This document shows, in pieces, positions 31,784 to 41,759 of a DNA stretch of 42,416 nt. The stretch is from assembly GCA_947627415.1 (NCBI GenBank), contig CANQVU010000005.1, forward strand, positions 1 through 42,416. The letters run 5' to 3'. The position numbers were made by a program, and so were the translations under genes. This DNA is from an uncultured Clostridia bacterium. GTDB taxonomy: Bacteria > Bacillota > Clostridia > TANB77 > CAG-508. The notes beneath the pieces are model-generated. The model was not told where the DNA came from, searched no databases, and saw only the letters and a list, made by a program, of their open reading frames with translations. The first letter of the stretch is position 1; each line of letters begins with the position of its first letter.

Positions 31784-31812
31784 TTGACATTATTTTCTTT
31801 TTAGATTATATT
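31784..31812 (+). promoter_or_regulatory. Sigma-A promoter TTGACA-17-TATATT
   Basis: Upstream of LytTR regulator. Confidence 0.6.
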
Positions 31813-31906
31813 AAAGTTAATTTTGGAAATTTAAGGAATTTTTTATTTTTATAATTTTTATAAAATGATTAATATCATATTTTCTATTTAATTATATTAC
31901 AGGTAG

Positions 31907-32665
31907 GTGGCATATATGTTAAATTTTGTTATATGTGATGATAACCTTGCTGTATTAAATCGCCTTTCAAAAATGCTAGAAGCTATATTTATTAATAATG
32001 ACATTGATGCAGAAATTGGCTTGAAAGCATTAAGTGCATCAGATGTAATTAATTATCTCGAAACTCATAAAGTTGATGTTTTAATTCTTGATATAAATTT
32101 AAAATCTGAAATAACTGGCTGTGATATAGCAGATATAGTAAGGAAGAAAAATAAAGATGTTTATATAATTTTTACTACAGGTCACTTAGAATATGCCTTA
32201 ATAGCATATAAATACAAAACATTTGATTATTTACCTAAACCTGTTGTAGATGAACGACTTGAAGAAACAATTCTAAGACTAATGGACGATATTAAATTTT
32301 CTCCATCTAAATTCATTAAACTAAATAATAAAACAATTATAAATCAAGATGAAATCAACTACATAAAAAAAGATGGTATGAAACTAGTTTTTTGTACTGA
32401 TACACGTACATATGAAACTTATAGCTCTTTTAATAAAATACAAAGTTGTCTGCCAGAAAATTTTGTAAGATGTCACAAATCATATATGGTAAATTTAAAA
32501 AATATTACAGATATAAATTCTAATAAAAATACAATACTGTTTGCCCCAAATGAATCTTGTTCTATTGGTTCAAAATATAAAAATGAAATAATGGAGGTGT
32601 TAAAAAATGGAAATTTTACAAATAATTTGGACAACTTTAACAACGGAAAATCAAACTTTAATTAA
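31907..32665 (+). CDS. LytTR-family response regulator (AgrA-like)
   Basis: FVICDDNLAVLNRLSKML..VLILDINLKSEITGCDIA..YLPKPV; LytTR domain with NFVRCHKSYMVNLKNI. Confidence 0.92.
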   Translation: MAYMLNFVICDDNLAVLNRLSKMLEAIFINNDIDAEIGLKALSASDVINYLETHKVDVLILDINLKSEITGCDIADIVRKKNKDVYIIFTTGHLEYALIAYKYKTFDYLPKPVVDERLEETILRLMDDIKFSPSKFIKLNNKTIINQDEINYIKKDGMKLVFCTDTRTYETYSSFNKIQSCLPENFVRCHKSYMVNLKNITDINSNKNTILFAPNESCSIGSKYKNEIMEVLKNGNFTNNLDNFNNGKSNFN

Positions 32666-33965
32666 TATACTATCTATTCCTATGACTATATTAGAAGCAA
32701 CTGTTACTACTTTGTTATTCACAAGCATTCTAAATATAAAATCAAATAAACAACAAAAAATTATTTATATTTTATCATTTTCGGTAATTGCTATAATATC
32801 GATGTATTTTGTACCAACACCATATAATACTTTTATAAATATTATTGCTTGTCCAATATTAGTCTATTTTACGTTTAAAACAAATTTTTTAAAATCTATT
32901 GTTTCACAATTTATACCATATGTTTTTTTCGTAATAATTGGAAATTTATTATTAAAAATTTATTTACTTGTATTTAATATATCAACTAATATGACTTTAA
33001 ATATACCTATTTATAAAATATCTTATTCATTAATTATGTATTTTGTTGTATATATAATTTATCTGCTATTAAAAAAATTTAATATTAATATTTCTTTATA
33101 TAAGAGATTAAAGAAAAATACTAACCGTGCTTTAATAATAAACTTTTCTTTAGGTTTTATCGCATTTGCAATTCAATCATATACCATGACATTGTATAGT
33201 AACTATATTCCTTTATATCTAACTTTTGCTACTACATCCATATTTTTGGTATATTTCATATCTTCATTATATAGTTTATCTCGAACTGCAAAATTAGAAT
33301 CAACTACAAAAAATTTAGAAGAGGAGAGATTATATAATAAAACTTTAACTATACTTTATGATAACATTAGAGGTTTTAAACATGATTTTAATAATATTGT
33401 TCAAGCAATAGGTGGATATGTTTCTACAAATAATATGGATGGTTTAAAAGATTATTACTCAGATTTAATGGCTGACTGTCAAAAGGTTAATAATTTAGCA
33501 ATACTAAATCCAGAATTAATTAATAACCCAGCTGTATATAGTTTATTAACATCTAAATATCACAAAGCAACTGAACTTGGAATTACAATGAATTTCGAAG
33601 TGTTTTTAGATTTAGAAACTTTGAAAATAAAAACATATGACTTGAGTAGAATTCTTGGAATACTTTTAGATAATGCAATTGAAGCAAGTAGTAAATGTGA
33701 TGAAAAAATTATTAATATTACAATTCGTAAAGACAATAAAGTAAATAGGCAATTATTCATAATTGAAAATACATATTCAAATAAAAATGTAAATACTGAT
33801 AGGATTTTTGAAAAAGGCTACACTTCTAAAACAGAAGAAGATGGTAAAAATCATGGTCTTGGACTTTGGGAGGTTCGTAAAATTCTAAAGAAAAATACTA
33901 ATCTAAATTTATTTACTACTAAAAATAATAAATTATTTAAGCAGCAATTAGAAATTTATATTTAA
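32607..33965 (+). CDS. GHKL sensor histidine kinase (AgrC-like)
   Basis: N-terminal multi-TM region, FKHDFNNIVQAIGGY, LGILLDNAIEAS, NHGLGLWEVRKIL. Confidence 0.92.
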   Translation: MEILQIIWTTLTTENQTLINILSIPMTILEATVTTLLFTSILNIKSNKQQKIIYILSFSVIAIISMYFVPTPYNTFINIIACPILVYFTFKTNFLKSIVSQFIPYVFFVIIGNLLLKIYLLVFNISTNMTLNIPIYKISYSLIMYFVVYIIYLLLKKFNINISLYKRLKKNTNRALIINFSLGFIAFAIQSYTMTLYSNYIPLYLTFATTSIFLVYFISSLYSLSRTAKLESTTKNLEEERLYNKTLTILYDNIRGFKHDFNNIVQAIGGYVSTNNMDGLKDYYSDLMADCQKVNNLAILNPELINNPAVYSLLTSKYHKATELGITMNFEVFLDLETLKIKTYDLSRILGILLDNAIEASSKCDEKIINITIRKDNKVNRQLFIIENTYSNKNVNTDRIFEKGYTSKTEEDGKNHGLGLWEVRKILKKNTNLNLFTTKNNKLFKQQLEIYI

Positions 33966-33972
33966 ATTTAGC

Positions 33973-34002
33973 AAAAGAGCTGTATAAATACAGCTCTTTT
34001 TT
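33973..34002. terminator. Bidirectional terminator between convergent kinase and agrD
   Basis: AAAAGAGCTGTATAAATACAGCTCTTTTTT. Confidence 0.8.
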
Positions 34003-34020
34003 CGAATAACTTTATTATAA

Positions 34021-34140
34021 TTAGTCTTTTTTTATTAAAGATGCTGGCATTTTTGGTTGATGGAATGCTATCCATATAAAGCATGCTGTATTTGTAGATT
34101 TTGCATATTTTTCTGCAACTTTTGCTAATAATTTTAACAT
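34021..34140 (-). CDS. agrD: AgrD-like cyclic autoinducer peptide precursor (39 aa; MLKLLAKVAEKYAKSTNTACFIWIAFHQPKMPASLIKKD)
   Basis: Amphipathic leader, NTAC-FIWIAF core, HQPKMP tail typical of clostridial AgrD; directly downstream of agrB; absent from ORF track. Confidence 0.88.
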   Translation of the reverse strand: MLKLLAKVAEKYAKSTNTACFIWIAFHQPKMPASLIKKD

Positions 34141-34191
34141 AAACTTTTTCCCCCCTTTTTACTTTATTTTTGTATGTAATTTTAAGTTAAG

Positions 34192-34821
34192 CTAAATTTG
34201 AATTTTTTCAGTTTTAACATATTCCTCATAACCATATTTACTATTTGTTAATTTATAAATAAATCTCGTTATAGATATTGTTTGTATTAAGGTTCCAAAT
34301 ATTAATAAATTTGATATTATAGCATTTGTTACAAATATTGCTACAAGTAAGGTTAAAGTCATTGTAATATATGATAGATTTCTTTTTAAAACTCTCTCCT
34401 TTTTTCTTAATATTGGTACAGCCTCTGTATCTGCAGGTGCATAAAGTTTTATCATTACCATACTAAATATCCATGTTAAAGTAATTACAATATATTTAAT
34501 ATGTATTGGATTAAATACAATATTTTTGCTCAAAAGTGCATTTCCTACATAAAACAAGCTAGTTACAACTATGCACCCAATATGAGTTTTTAGATGAACT
34601 CCTCCTGAAAAAGTTTTATATGGCATTATGAATAGTAACGCAAGTATAGAAAGTTTTAAGACTCCAAATGCATATGCAATTGCAATAAGTATAAATGTTT
34701 TTGGAATTTCTCCCATTACTAGTTGAAGCCCATAATTTATAACTTCTGCTCGTTCATTATCAATTTCTGGCATTTTATTTTGAATTTTCTTTGTTAGTTT
34801 ATCGCATAACTTTTCTATCAA
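34192..34821 (-). CDS. agrB: AgrB-like accessory gene regulator/AIP-processing protease
   Basis: YGLQLVMGEIPKTFILI, YKTFSGGVHLKTHIGC (catalytic His/Cys). Confidence 0.93.
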   Translation of the reverse strand: MIEKLCDKLTKKIQNKMPEIDNERAEVINYGLQLVMGEIPKTFILIAIAYAFGVLKLSILALLFIMPYKTFSGGVHLKTHIGCIVVTSLFYVGNALLSKNIVFNPIHIKYIVITLTWIFSMVMIKLYAPADTEAVPILRKKERVLKRNLSYITMTLTLLVAIFVTNAIISNLLIFGTLIQTISITRFIYKLTNSKYGYEEYVKTEKIQI

Positions 34822-34983
34822 ATAAAATCACCTCTTTTTTTATTAAGGAGATTTTATTATTAATTTGTCCAACATTTTATTTTTTTTTATGAAATAAAAA
34901 AAATCATATATGAAAATTTTTATTTTTTATTTTCATATATGATTTTTTCACTTTTATAAAATATACATAACTCTATTTATTGT

Positions 34984-35848
34984 CTATTTATTTTCCCATC
35001 TTCCGTAAATGCCACCAGGAAGTATTAAATCTGAATTAGTCATAGGTAATCCTATTTCTCCTGATGAAATTTTGCCTTTATATTTCTTTAAATTCAATTT
35101 TAATAAATTACTTAACACTTCTGCTGAAATCCCAGTAGTATATGAATTTATTAAGAAGAATAATGGATTATCACTTAAAACTTTAGTACAAAGACTTATT
35201 AAGTCTGAGATATTATTTTCAAATTGCCATACTTCTCCGAGAAGCTCCTCTACCATATGATGGCGGATCCATTATTATTGCATCATATTTATTCTCTCTT
35301 CTTATTTCTCTGTTAACAAATTTTATTACATCGTCTACTATGTATCTAATTGGTTTATCTTGAAGCTTTGAAGATATAACATTTTCTTTTGCCCATGATA
35401 CCATTCCTTTAGAACTATCTACATGACAAACAGATGCTCCTGCATATAAACATGCAACTGATGCACCTCCTGTGTATGCAAAAAGATTTAGTACCTTAAT
35501 TGGTCTTTTTGCATCTTTTATTTTTTTTATCATCCAATCCCAATTTACAGCTTGCTCTGGAAAAAGTCCTGTGTGTTTAAATCCCATTGGTTTTATATTA
35601 AATGTAAGTTCTTTATATTTTACTTGCCAACTTTCTGGAAGCTTTACTTTATAGTTCCAGCCTCCTCCACCTTTCTTGCTTCTTTTATATACAGCATTTG
35701 ATTTATCCCATTCTTTAGGAAATGATTTATCATTCCATATTATTTGTGGATCTGGTCTTACTAATTTTATACTTCCCCATCTTTCTAGCTTCTCTCCATT
35801 TGCCATATCTATTATTTCATAATCCTTCCAATCTTTTGCTATGTTCAT
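34984..35848 (-). CDS. Class I SAM-dependent (rRNA-type) methyltransferase, split by a +1 frameshift at CGGA (35236-35239)
   Basis: VLNLFAYTGGASVACLYAGASVCHVDSSKGMVSWAKEN, DAIIMDPPSYGRGAS-GEVWQFENNISDLISLCTKVLSDNPLFFLINSYTTG once C 35239 is skipped (203 + 85 codons, in phase). Confidence 0.9.
35236..35239 (-). other. Putative +1 recoding site (TCT CGG A -> TCT (C) GGA) in SAM methyltransferase
   Basis: Zero frame GCT TCT CGG AGA AGT ATG GCA ATT TGA; shifted GGA GAA GTA TGG = GEVW. Confidence 0.75.
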
Positions 35849-35880
35849 TATTTCGTTACCTTTCTACAAATATTTTATTA

Positions 35881-36066
35881 GATAAATTGTTGTTTGTTTT
35901 ATTTATTACTGTAAAATAGTTTAATATAATTTTTTCAAGACGTCCTTCTTCACAAAAATTATTATTTCATAATAATTTTGGATTCGAAGCTCCTATTTCA
36001 AAAATTATATTTAAACTATTTTACTAATCAAATTAATTTAAAAACAATTATACAAATTACAATTTA
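35881..36066. mobile_element. MITE-like element, about 186 bp
   Basis: Ends GATAAATTGTTGTTTG / CAAATTACAATTTAC; internal palindromic arms; related to 11480-11698. Confidence 0.6.
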
Positions 36067-36254
36067 CTTAATATTCTAAAAAAATTGCATATTAAAAATG
36101 TATTTGCTACCATTAGTAAACTTAAACTAATTAAAAGTGCTGTTATTATCCTGTGTTTAATAATAAATTCTTTTATTTTGTTATTTTTCTTTTTCGCTTT
36201 AGATACTTCATCATATCTGCTTTCCCAAAACTCATCTTTTGTAATATCAATCAT
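36057..36254 (-). CDS. Hypothetical small membrane protein (65 aa)
   Basis: Single hydrophobic C-terminal segment; SD-like sequence upstream. Confidence 0.5.
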   Translation of the reverse strand: MIDITKDEFWESRYDEVSKAKKKNNKIKEFIIKHRIITALLISLSLLMVANTFLICNFFRILSKL

Positions 36255-36322
36255 ATTTTATTCACTCCTTGTCCTTATTTATTGTACATTATATTCAAGG
36301 AGTTTAATAAATATTACAAGTT

Positions 36323-38111
36323 TCATAGGAGTTCTTTCTTTATTTTTCTTGCTAATTCGTAGTTTATTCCTTTTACTTTTGATATTTCTAAAATATCAGC
36401 CTTTTTTATACTTTCAATGCTTCCAAATTCTTTTAATAACTCTTGCTTCTTTTTCTCTCCTATACCTTTTATATTGTCTAGTTTAGATTTAGTAGTATCT
36501 TTATTTCTTAATTTCCTATTATACTCAATTGCTATTCTATGAACCTCGTTCTGCATATTAGTTATAAAGTTCATTAAATTATCAGTTAACTCAATTTCTT
36601 TTTTATCACTGTCTATCAGTTTCTTTGTATTATGTTTTTCATCTTTTACCATACCAAATACTGGTATACTAACGTTATATTTATTAATTGCTCTTTTAAT
36701 AGCTCTTATTTGAGTAATACCTCCATCTGCAAAAATTACATCTGGCAAATTTCCAAATGCTCCTTTTGGATTTTCTACTGAATGCTTAATTCTTCTTGTT
36801 ACAACCTCTTCCATACATTTTGGATCGTCCTGATTAAATACTGTTTTTATTTTAAATCTTCTTGCTAAATTCTTATTTATAACTCCGATCTTTTGCAACA
36901 CACATTCCAGCCACCATATATTCTCCTGCTATGTTAGATATATCAAAACACTCAATTTTTCTTGGTAATCTATCAAGTCTCAGTACTTCTTTTAGTTTTA
37001 ATACTATATCTTCTTTTTCCTTTGTTCTATTATCTAACGTAATTTTAGCATTGCTATTTGCCATCTCAATAAATCTTAATTTTTCGCCCTTTTTAGGAAT
37101 TTTAAATTCTATTTTTCTATTCACTTTATTAGATAATAATTTTTCTATTAATTCTATATCTTCTATTCCTTTTGGAATCATTATTTTATTAGGTAAGTCA
37201 ATTTTATTTATATAATATTGCTTTATAAATTCTGATAAGGTTTCATGTTCTGTTAACTCATTTGAATTTTCAAAAAAGTAATGTTCTCTTCCTATCATCT
37301 TGCTGTTCCTTACAAAAAATATTTCTATGCAAATTGATAATTCATTTTTAGCAATTCCTATTACATCTATAGCTTTTTCATTTATATTAGATACTTTTTG
37401 TTTCTGAGAAATCCTCTCAATTGCTAATTTTTTATCCCTTAAAATAGCTGCTTTCTCATATTCTTGTCTATTTGATAATTCTATAATTTCTTCATTAATT
37501 TGTTTTATTATCTCTCTAGTTTTTCCTTCTAAAAGCATTATGATTTGATCTATTTGTTTTCTATACTCCTCTTTACTAACATACCCCACACATGGTGCCA
37601 AACATTTTTTTATATGATAATTTAAGCATGCTCTTTGATTGCTTTTAAAGTTCCTACACTGTCTTATTTGAAAACGTTCTTTTATAAAATTAATCATTTC
37701 TTTGGCACTACCAGGACTTGCATATGGTCCAAAATATTTTGCTCCATCATCTTGAAGTCTTCTTGTTATAAATATGTTTGGATAATCCGATTTTATATCT
37801 ATTTTAATATATGGATATGTTTTATCATCTTTTAAAAGTACATTGAATTTAGGCATATTCTTTTTTATGAGGTTACACTCTAATATCAAAGCTTCAGCCT
37901 CATTATCTGTGACAATATATTCAAAATGATCTACTAGTGAAACCATTTTTTCAATTCTAGCAGTTTTATTAGTCTTATTAAAATACTGTTTTACTCTGTT
38001 TTTCAATATTACTGCTTTACCCACATATAAAATATTATTATTTTTATCTCTCATTATATAAACTCCAGGTTTTTCTGGAAGTTTTTTTAATTCTTCTTTT
38101 ATATTAAACAT
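36323..38111 (-). CDS. uvrC: Excinuclease ABC subunit UvrC, split by a +1 frameshift at CGGA (36884-36887)
   Basis: LPEKPGVYIMRDKNNNILYVGKA..ECFDISNIAGEYMVAGMCVAKD-GVINKNLARRFKIKTV..LPDVIFADGGITQIRA when C 36887 is skipped (408 + 188 codons, in phase). Confidence 0.95.
36884..36887 (-). other. Putative +1 recoding site (GAT CGG A -> GAT (C) GGA) in uvrC
   Basis: Zero frame GAT CGG AGT TAT AAA TAA; shifted GGA GTT ATA AAT AAG. Confidence 0.75.
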
Positions 38112-38121
38112 ATTACCCTCT

Positions 38122-38157
38122 TTTAGGGAAAAAGGGGTCAGACCCCTTTTTCCCTAT
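38122..38157. repeat. Palindrome TAGGGAAAAAGGGGTCAGACCCCTTTTTCCCTA
   Basis: Near-perfect inverted repeat in hpt-uvrC intergenic region. Confidence 0.8.
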
Positions 38158-38159
38158 TT

Positions 38160-38675
38160 TTATTCTAAATATCCTATATATGGAAGATTTCTATATTTTT
38201 CATCCATGTCTAATCCATAACCTACAACAAATTTATCTGGTATTTGGAAACCTATGTAGTCTACATTTACTTTTTGAACTCTTCTTTCTGGCTTGTCTAA
38301 TAATGCGCATAGTTTTAATGAATTTGGTTTTTTCATTTTTAAATATTCTATTAGATATGAAAGTGTTCTTCCTGTATCTATTATATCTTCTACAACTATT
38401 ACATCTTTTCCTTGAATACTATCTTTTAAATCTAATTTCATTTTTATTTCTCCAGAACTCTCTGTTCCATCATTATAACTAGATACTCTTATAAATTCTA
38501 GTTTGACATCTCCTTTTATTTTTTTAGCTAAATCAACTGTAAAGAATATTGAACCTTTTAATATGCATATTAAAATAAGTTCTTTTTCTCCATACTCTTC
38601 TTGTATGCTATCTGCTATTTCAGTAACTCTTGCTTGTAATTTTTCTTCGTCAATTAATACTTTTATATTGTCCAT
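38160..38675 (-). CDS. hpt: Hypoxanthine phosphoribosyltransferase (start likely MDNIKVLIDEE)
   Basis: LICILKGSIFFTVDLAKKI, VIVVEDIIDTGRTLSYL. Confidence 0.95.
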   Translation of the reverse strand: MDNIKVLIDEEKLQARVTEIADSIQEEYGEKELILICILKGSIFFTVDLAKKIKGDVKLEFIRVSSYNDGTESSGEIKMKLDLKDSIQGKDVIVVEDIIDTGRTLSYLIEYLKMKKPNSLKLCALLDKPERRVQKVNVDYIGFQIPDKFVVGYGLDMDEKYRNLPYIGYLE

Positions 38676-38751
38676 GTGTATCTCCTTTTTATATTTTATT
38701 ACTTTATATATTATACTATTTATATTACTTTTTTTCAACCTATTAAAATAG

Positions 38752-39019
38752 TCATATCAAAATAAATTTAAATATTGTAAGTAGTATGGCTCCTGGAATT
38801 CCAAGTATTCCGTACAAATATTGATGTTAATATGTTTAATCCAATATGAAGATTAAATGCTGCTCCTATCCAATTTATGCATATTATTATCAATCCCCCT
38901 AATATTGAATTTATAATTAATTTTATTATCATTTTGATCGGTAAAATGAATATTTTACCAAATAGTATTATTGCCATTATACATCCTAAAAAAATAATTA
39001 TAGTATTAGTACTTTCCAT
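38752..39019 (-). CDS. bofA: BofA-like pro-sigma-K processing inhibitor, split by a +1 frameshift at CGGA (38809-38812)
   Basis: LIINSILGGLIIICINWIGAAFNLHIGLNILTSIFV-GILGIPGAILLTIFKFILI* when C 38812 is skipped (69 + 20 codons, in phase); GILGIPG is the BofA C-terminal signature. Confidence 0.87.
38809..38812 (-). other. Putative +1 recoding site (GTA CGG A -> GTA (C) GGA) in bofA
   Basis: Zero frame GTA CGG AAT ACT TGG...; shifted GGA ATA CTT GGA ATT CCA GGA. Confidence 0.75.
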
Positions 39020-39080
39020 AAGCTTATCCCTCCGCCCTACTAATACTATAATTATGCTTGTATTGTTTTAATATTACCAA

Positions 39081-39341
39081 TTAAATTGCTTTTGTTTGTT
39101 CTATTCCTATTTGTAAATTATTAATCATATCTAGTTCTATTCCTTTTTCTTTCACTTGTTTTATTAAATAATCTAACTTTGCTTTATTTGCTTTTATTTG
39201 ATACGAATAATAATCAACTAATTCTGCTTCTGCTGATTCAAAGTTTCTATTAGCTGTAACCAATTCTCTCTTTGTATCTAAAATTGACTTAAAAAGCTCT
39301 ATTTCATTTTTTACATTTTTTTCTTTTATACGATATTGCAT
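39081..39341 (-). CDS. DUF2508 family (YaaL-like) protein
   Basis: IELFKSILDTKRELVTANRNFESAEAELVDYYSYQIKANKAKLDYLIKQVKEKGI, adjacent to bofA. Confidence 0.8.
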   Translation of the reverse strand: MQYRIKEKNVKNEIELFKSILDTKRELVTANRNFESAEAELVDYYSYQIKANKAKLDYLIKQVKEKGIELDMINNLQIGIEQTKAI

Positions 39342-39417
39342 AAGTATTCTTCTCCCTGTATAATTTTATATTTGTAGTATATTCCATTTTAAGAATAATT
39401 ATGTAATCATATAATAT

Positions 39418-40572
39418 TTATTTATATAATTTCCTAATATTTAATTCTTTTAAATTCTCCGCACATTCATTTAAAAAATATTGGTCTGTTTGACCTGCAA
39501 TATAGTCAACTATAGTCCTTTTTATATCTGTATCTGTATCTTTCTGTTTTATGAAATCATATAAATTTTTTTCAGATTGGGAAAGTTTATTTTTTTCAGT
39601 ACTAAATTTTTGTACTTTATTTAAGTAGCAATAAAATAATTCATAAAAAAGATTTTTTATCATATCTTGATATTTATTTGCTTCATCAGATGCATATATA
39701 TGTTGATAGTTCCAATCTTTTAATTTTATAAGAGCATTAAACACTTCATCTGAAAACATTAGATATGGCTTTTCAAAGCTATTGATTATTATATTTTTAA
39801 TTAATGTATCAACTATCTTTGAATTATTGTCTCCTATTATATTTGTAATATGCTTTGGTAAATCCTTTCTTTTTATAATACCTATTTTTATTGAATCTTC
39901 AATATCTCTACCTATATATGCTATGACATCTGATAATCTAACTACAGAAGCTTCCAAAGTCATAGGGATTATTTTTTTACTATAATCTTCTTCTTGAAAT
40001 GCACCTTTTAAATCTCTATTAAAATCTTCTTTAGTCTTATCTTTATCGTATTTGTATTTATTTATAAGTATTTCTCCATTATGTGCAAGTATTCCATCCA
40101 ATGTTTGTAAACTTATATTTAATCTTTCTAAATTTTTTAATACTCTTACACTTTGCGCATTGTGGCAAAAGTACCCTATATTTTCTTTTATGCATATATC
40201 ATTTAAATATTTTTCTCCTTTATGACCAAATGGGCTATGTCCTATATCATGTCCAAGAGCTATTGCCTCAATTAAATCTTCGTTTAATTTTAAACTTCTT
40301 CCAATAGTTCTTGCAATTTTAGAAACTAATTGAACATGAAGAACCCTATGTGTAATATGATCATTCTTAGTAAATGAAAAAACCTGAGTTTTATCTATAT
40401 ACCTTGTATATCCAAGTGAATGAATAATTCTATCTATATCTCTAAAAAATATTGGTCTTATATCTTCTTTATCTTCTTCCAATAAAATACCGTTTCTAGA
40501 TTTACAAGCAAATTCAGATAAAAGGCTCTCACTTGATAACATATTTTCTTTTGCTTTCTCTAAAATATCCAT
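39418..40572 (-). CDS. dgt: dGTP triphosphohydrolase (HD domain)
   Basis: RDIDRIIHSLGYTRYIDKTQVF, THRVLHVQLVSKIARTIGRSL, ALGHDIGHSPFGHKGE. Confidence 0.93.
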   Translation of the reverse strand: MDILEKAKENMLSSESLLSEFACKSRNGILLEEDKEDIRPIFFRDIDRIIHSLGYTRYIDKTQVFSFTKNDHITHRVLHVQLVSKIARTIGRSLKLNEDLIEAIALGHDIGHSPFGHKGEKYLNDICIKENIGYFCHNAQSVRVLKNLERLNISLQTLDGILAHNGEILINKYKYDKDKTKEDFNRDLKGAFQEEDYSKKIIPMTLEASVVRLSDVIAYIGRDIEDSIKIGIIKRKDLPKHITNIIGDNNSKIVDTLIKNIIINSFEKPYLMFSDEVFNALIKLKDWNYQHIYASDEANKYQDMIKNLFYELFYCYLNKVQKFSTEKNKLSQSEKNLYDFIKQKDTDTDIKRTIVDYIAGQTDQYFLNECAENLKELNIRKLYK

Positions 40573-40703
40573 AGTTCACCTCATTATCTAATATTATATT
40601 AAAATTTCTACTTGTTGTAAATAAAACACTTGCAATTTTTATATTTACATGTTAAAATAGAAAAAGTGAAAATTTATTTTGACTTTAAGGAGGTGCAAAA
40701 CAT

Positions 40704-40967
40704 ATGCCAAATATCAAATCTGCAATAAAAAGAGTTGATGTTATTGAAAAGAAGACATTAAGAAATAATATGATTAAATCTGAATATAAAACAGCTGCAA
40801 AAAAATTTGAAGTTGCTGTTAGCGAAGGAAATAAAGAAAATGCTGAAAAGCTTTTCAAAGAAGCTGTTAAAAAAATTGATGGTGCTTGTTCAAAGGGAGT
40901 TATTAAAAAGAATACTGCATCTAGAAAAAAATCTAATTTAGCAAAGAAATTAAATACACTAGCATAA
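40704..40967 (+). CDS. rpsT: 30S ribosomal protein S20
   Basis: [66 protein letters not shown]. Confidence 0.97.
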   Translation: MPNIKSAIKRVDVIEKKTLRNNMIKSEYKTAAKKFEVAVSEGNKENAEKLFKEAVKKIDGACSKGVIKKNTASRKKSNLAKKLNTLA

Positions 40968-40979
40968 ATTAATCTTAGA

Positions 40980-41007
40980 AAACAAATCTTTATGATTTGT
41001 TTTTTTG
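40980..41007 (+). terminator. rpsT terminator
   Basis: AAACAAATCTTTATGATTTGTTTTTTT. Confidence 0.8.
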
Positions 41008-41090
41008 TTATTCCAATAATTTCATTTGATTTACTATTTTTTATGTGTTAACATAAATATATAGAGATTAAATTATTGGAGGTTGTTTAA

Positions 41091-41342
41091 ATGATAAAAA
41101 AATTTATAAATAGTGTCAAAAATATAGAAAAAGATATATTGAAAATAATGTTTATAGGATTTAAATTTTCTTTTACAGTTTGTATTATATCTTGTATAAT
41201 ATCATTTTTGTACATACTTAATCCCATATCCCATATAATATATGACTCAGGTATCATATTATTTAAGACCGGATTAACTTTTGGTGTAATGTTTTTTGTA
41301 TGTGCCTTTGCAATAGATAATATTAAAAAACAACTTGTATAA
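41091..41342 (+). CDS. Hypothetical membrane protein (83 aa)
   Basis: SD TTGGAGG, two hydrophobic segments. Confidence 0.65.
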   Translation: MIKKFINSVKNIEKDILKIMFIGFKFSFTVCIISCIISFLYILNPISHIIYDSGIILFKTGLTFGVMFFVCAFAIDNIKKQLV

Positions 41343-41361
41343 AAGCTTTTATTAAAATTCT

Positions 41362-41390
41362 TTGACAATTATTTAATTTATTGTTATTAT
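41362..41390 (+). promoter_or_regulatory. Sigma-A promoter TTGACA-17-TATTAT
   Basis: Upstream of DUF4190-like gene. Confidence 0.6.
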
Positions 41391-41423
41391 AATACTATAA
41401 ATTTTAACAAAAGGAGATTAGAT

Positions 41424-41717
41424 ATGGAAGAAAACGAAAATGAAAACTTGAATAACAATAATCAAGCGTCAACAAATGGTTTTGCAATTGCTGGTTTTGT
41501 AGTTTCACTATGTTCATTAATTATTAATTTTGGTGGTATTGTAGGATTAGTAGGAACTATTCTTTCTGGAGTTGGATTGTCACAAGTAAAAACCAAAGGT
41601 AAAGGCAAAGGGCTAGCTATAGCAGGTCTTATAATTGGTATTATTAGTATTGTTTATGGAATTTATAGCATTATTAATCTAGCAAATACACTAAATACGT
41701 TAAATATTACATTTTAA
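41424..41717 (+). CDS. DUF4190-like small membrane protein
   Basis: GFAIAGFVVSLCSLIINFGGIVGLVGTILSGVGLSQVKTKGKGKGLAIAGLIIGIISIVYG. Confidence 0.8.
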   Translation: MEENENENLNNNNQASTNGFAIAGFVVSLCSLIINFGGIVGLVGTILSGVGLSQVKTKGKGKGLAIAGLIIGIISIVYGIYSIINLANTLNTLNITF

Positions 41718-41724
41718 ATTATAA

Positions 41725-41755
41725 AAATATAGGGGATTGCCCCTATATTTTTTAT
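41725..41755. terminator. Terminator
   Basis: AAATATAGGGGATTGCCCCTATATTTTTTA. Confidence 0.8.
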
Positions 41756-41759
41756 GTTT

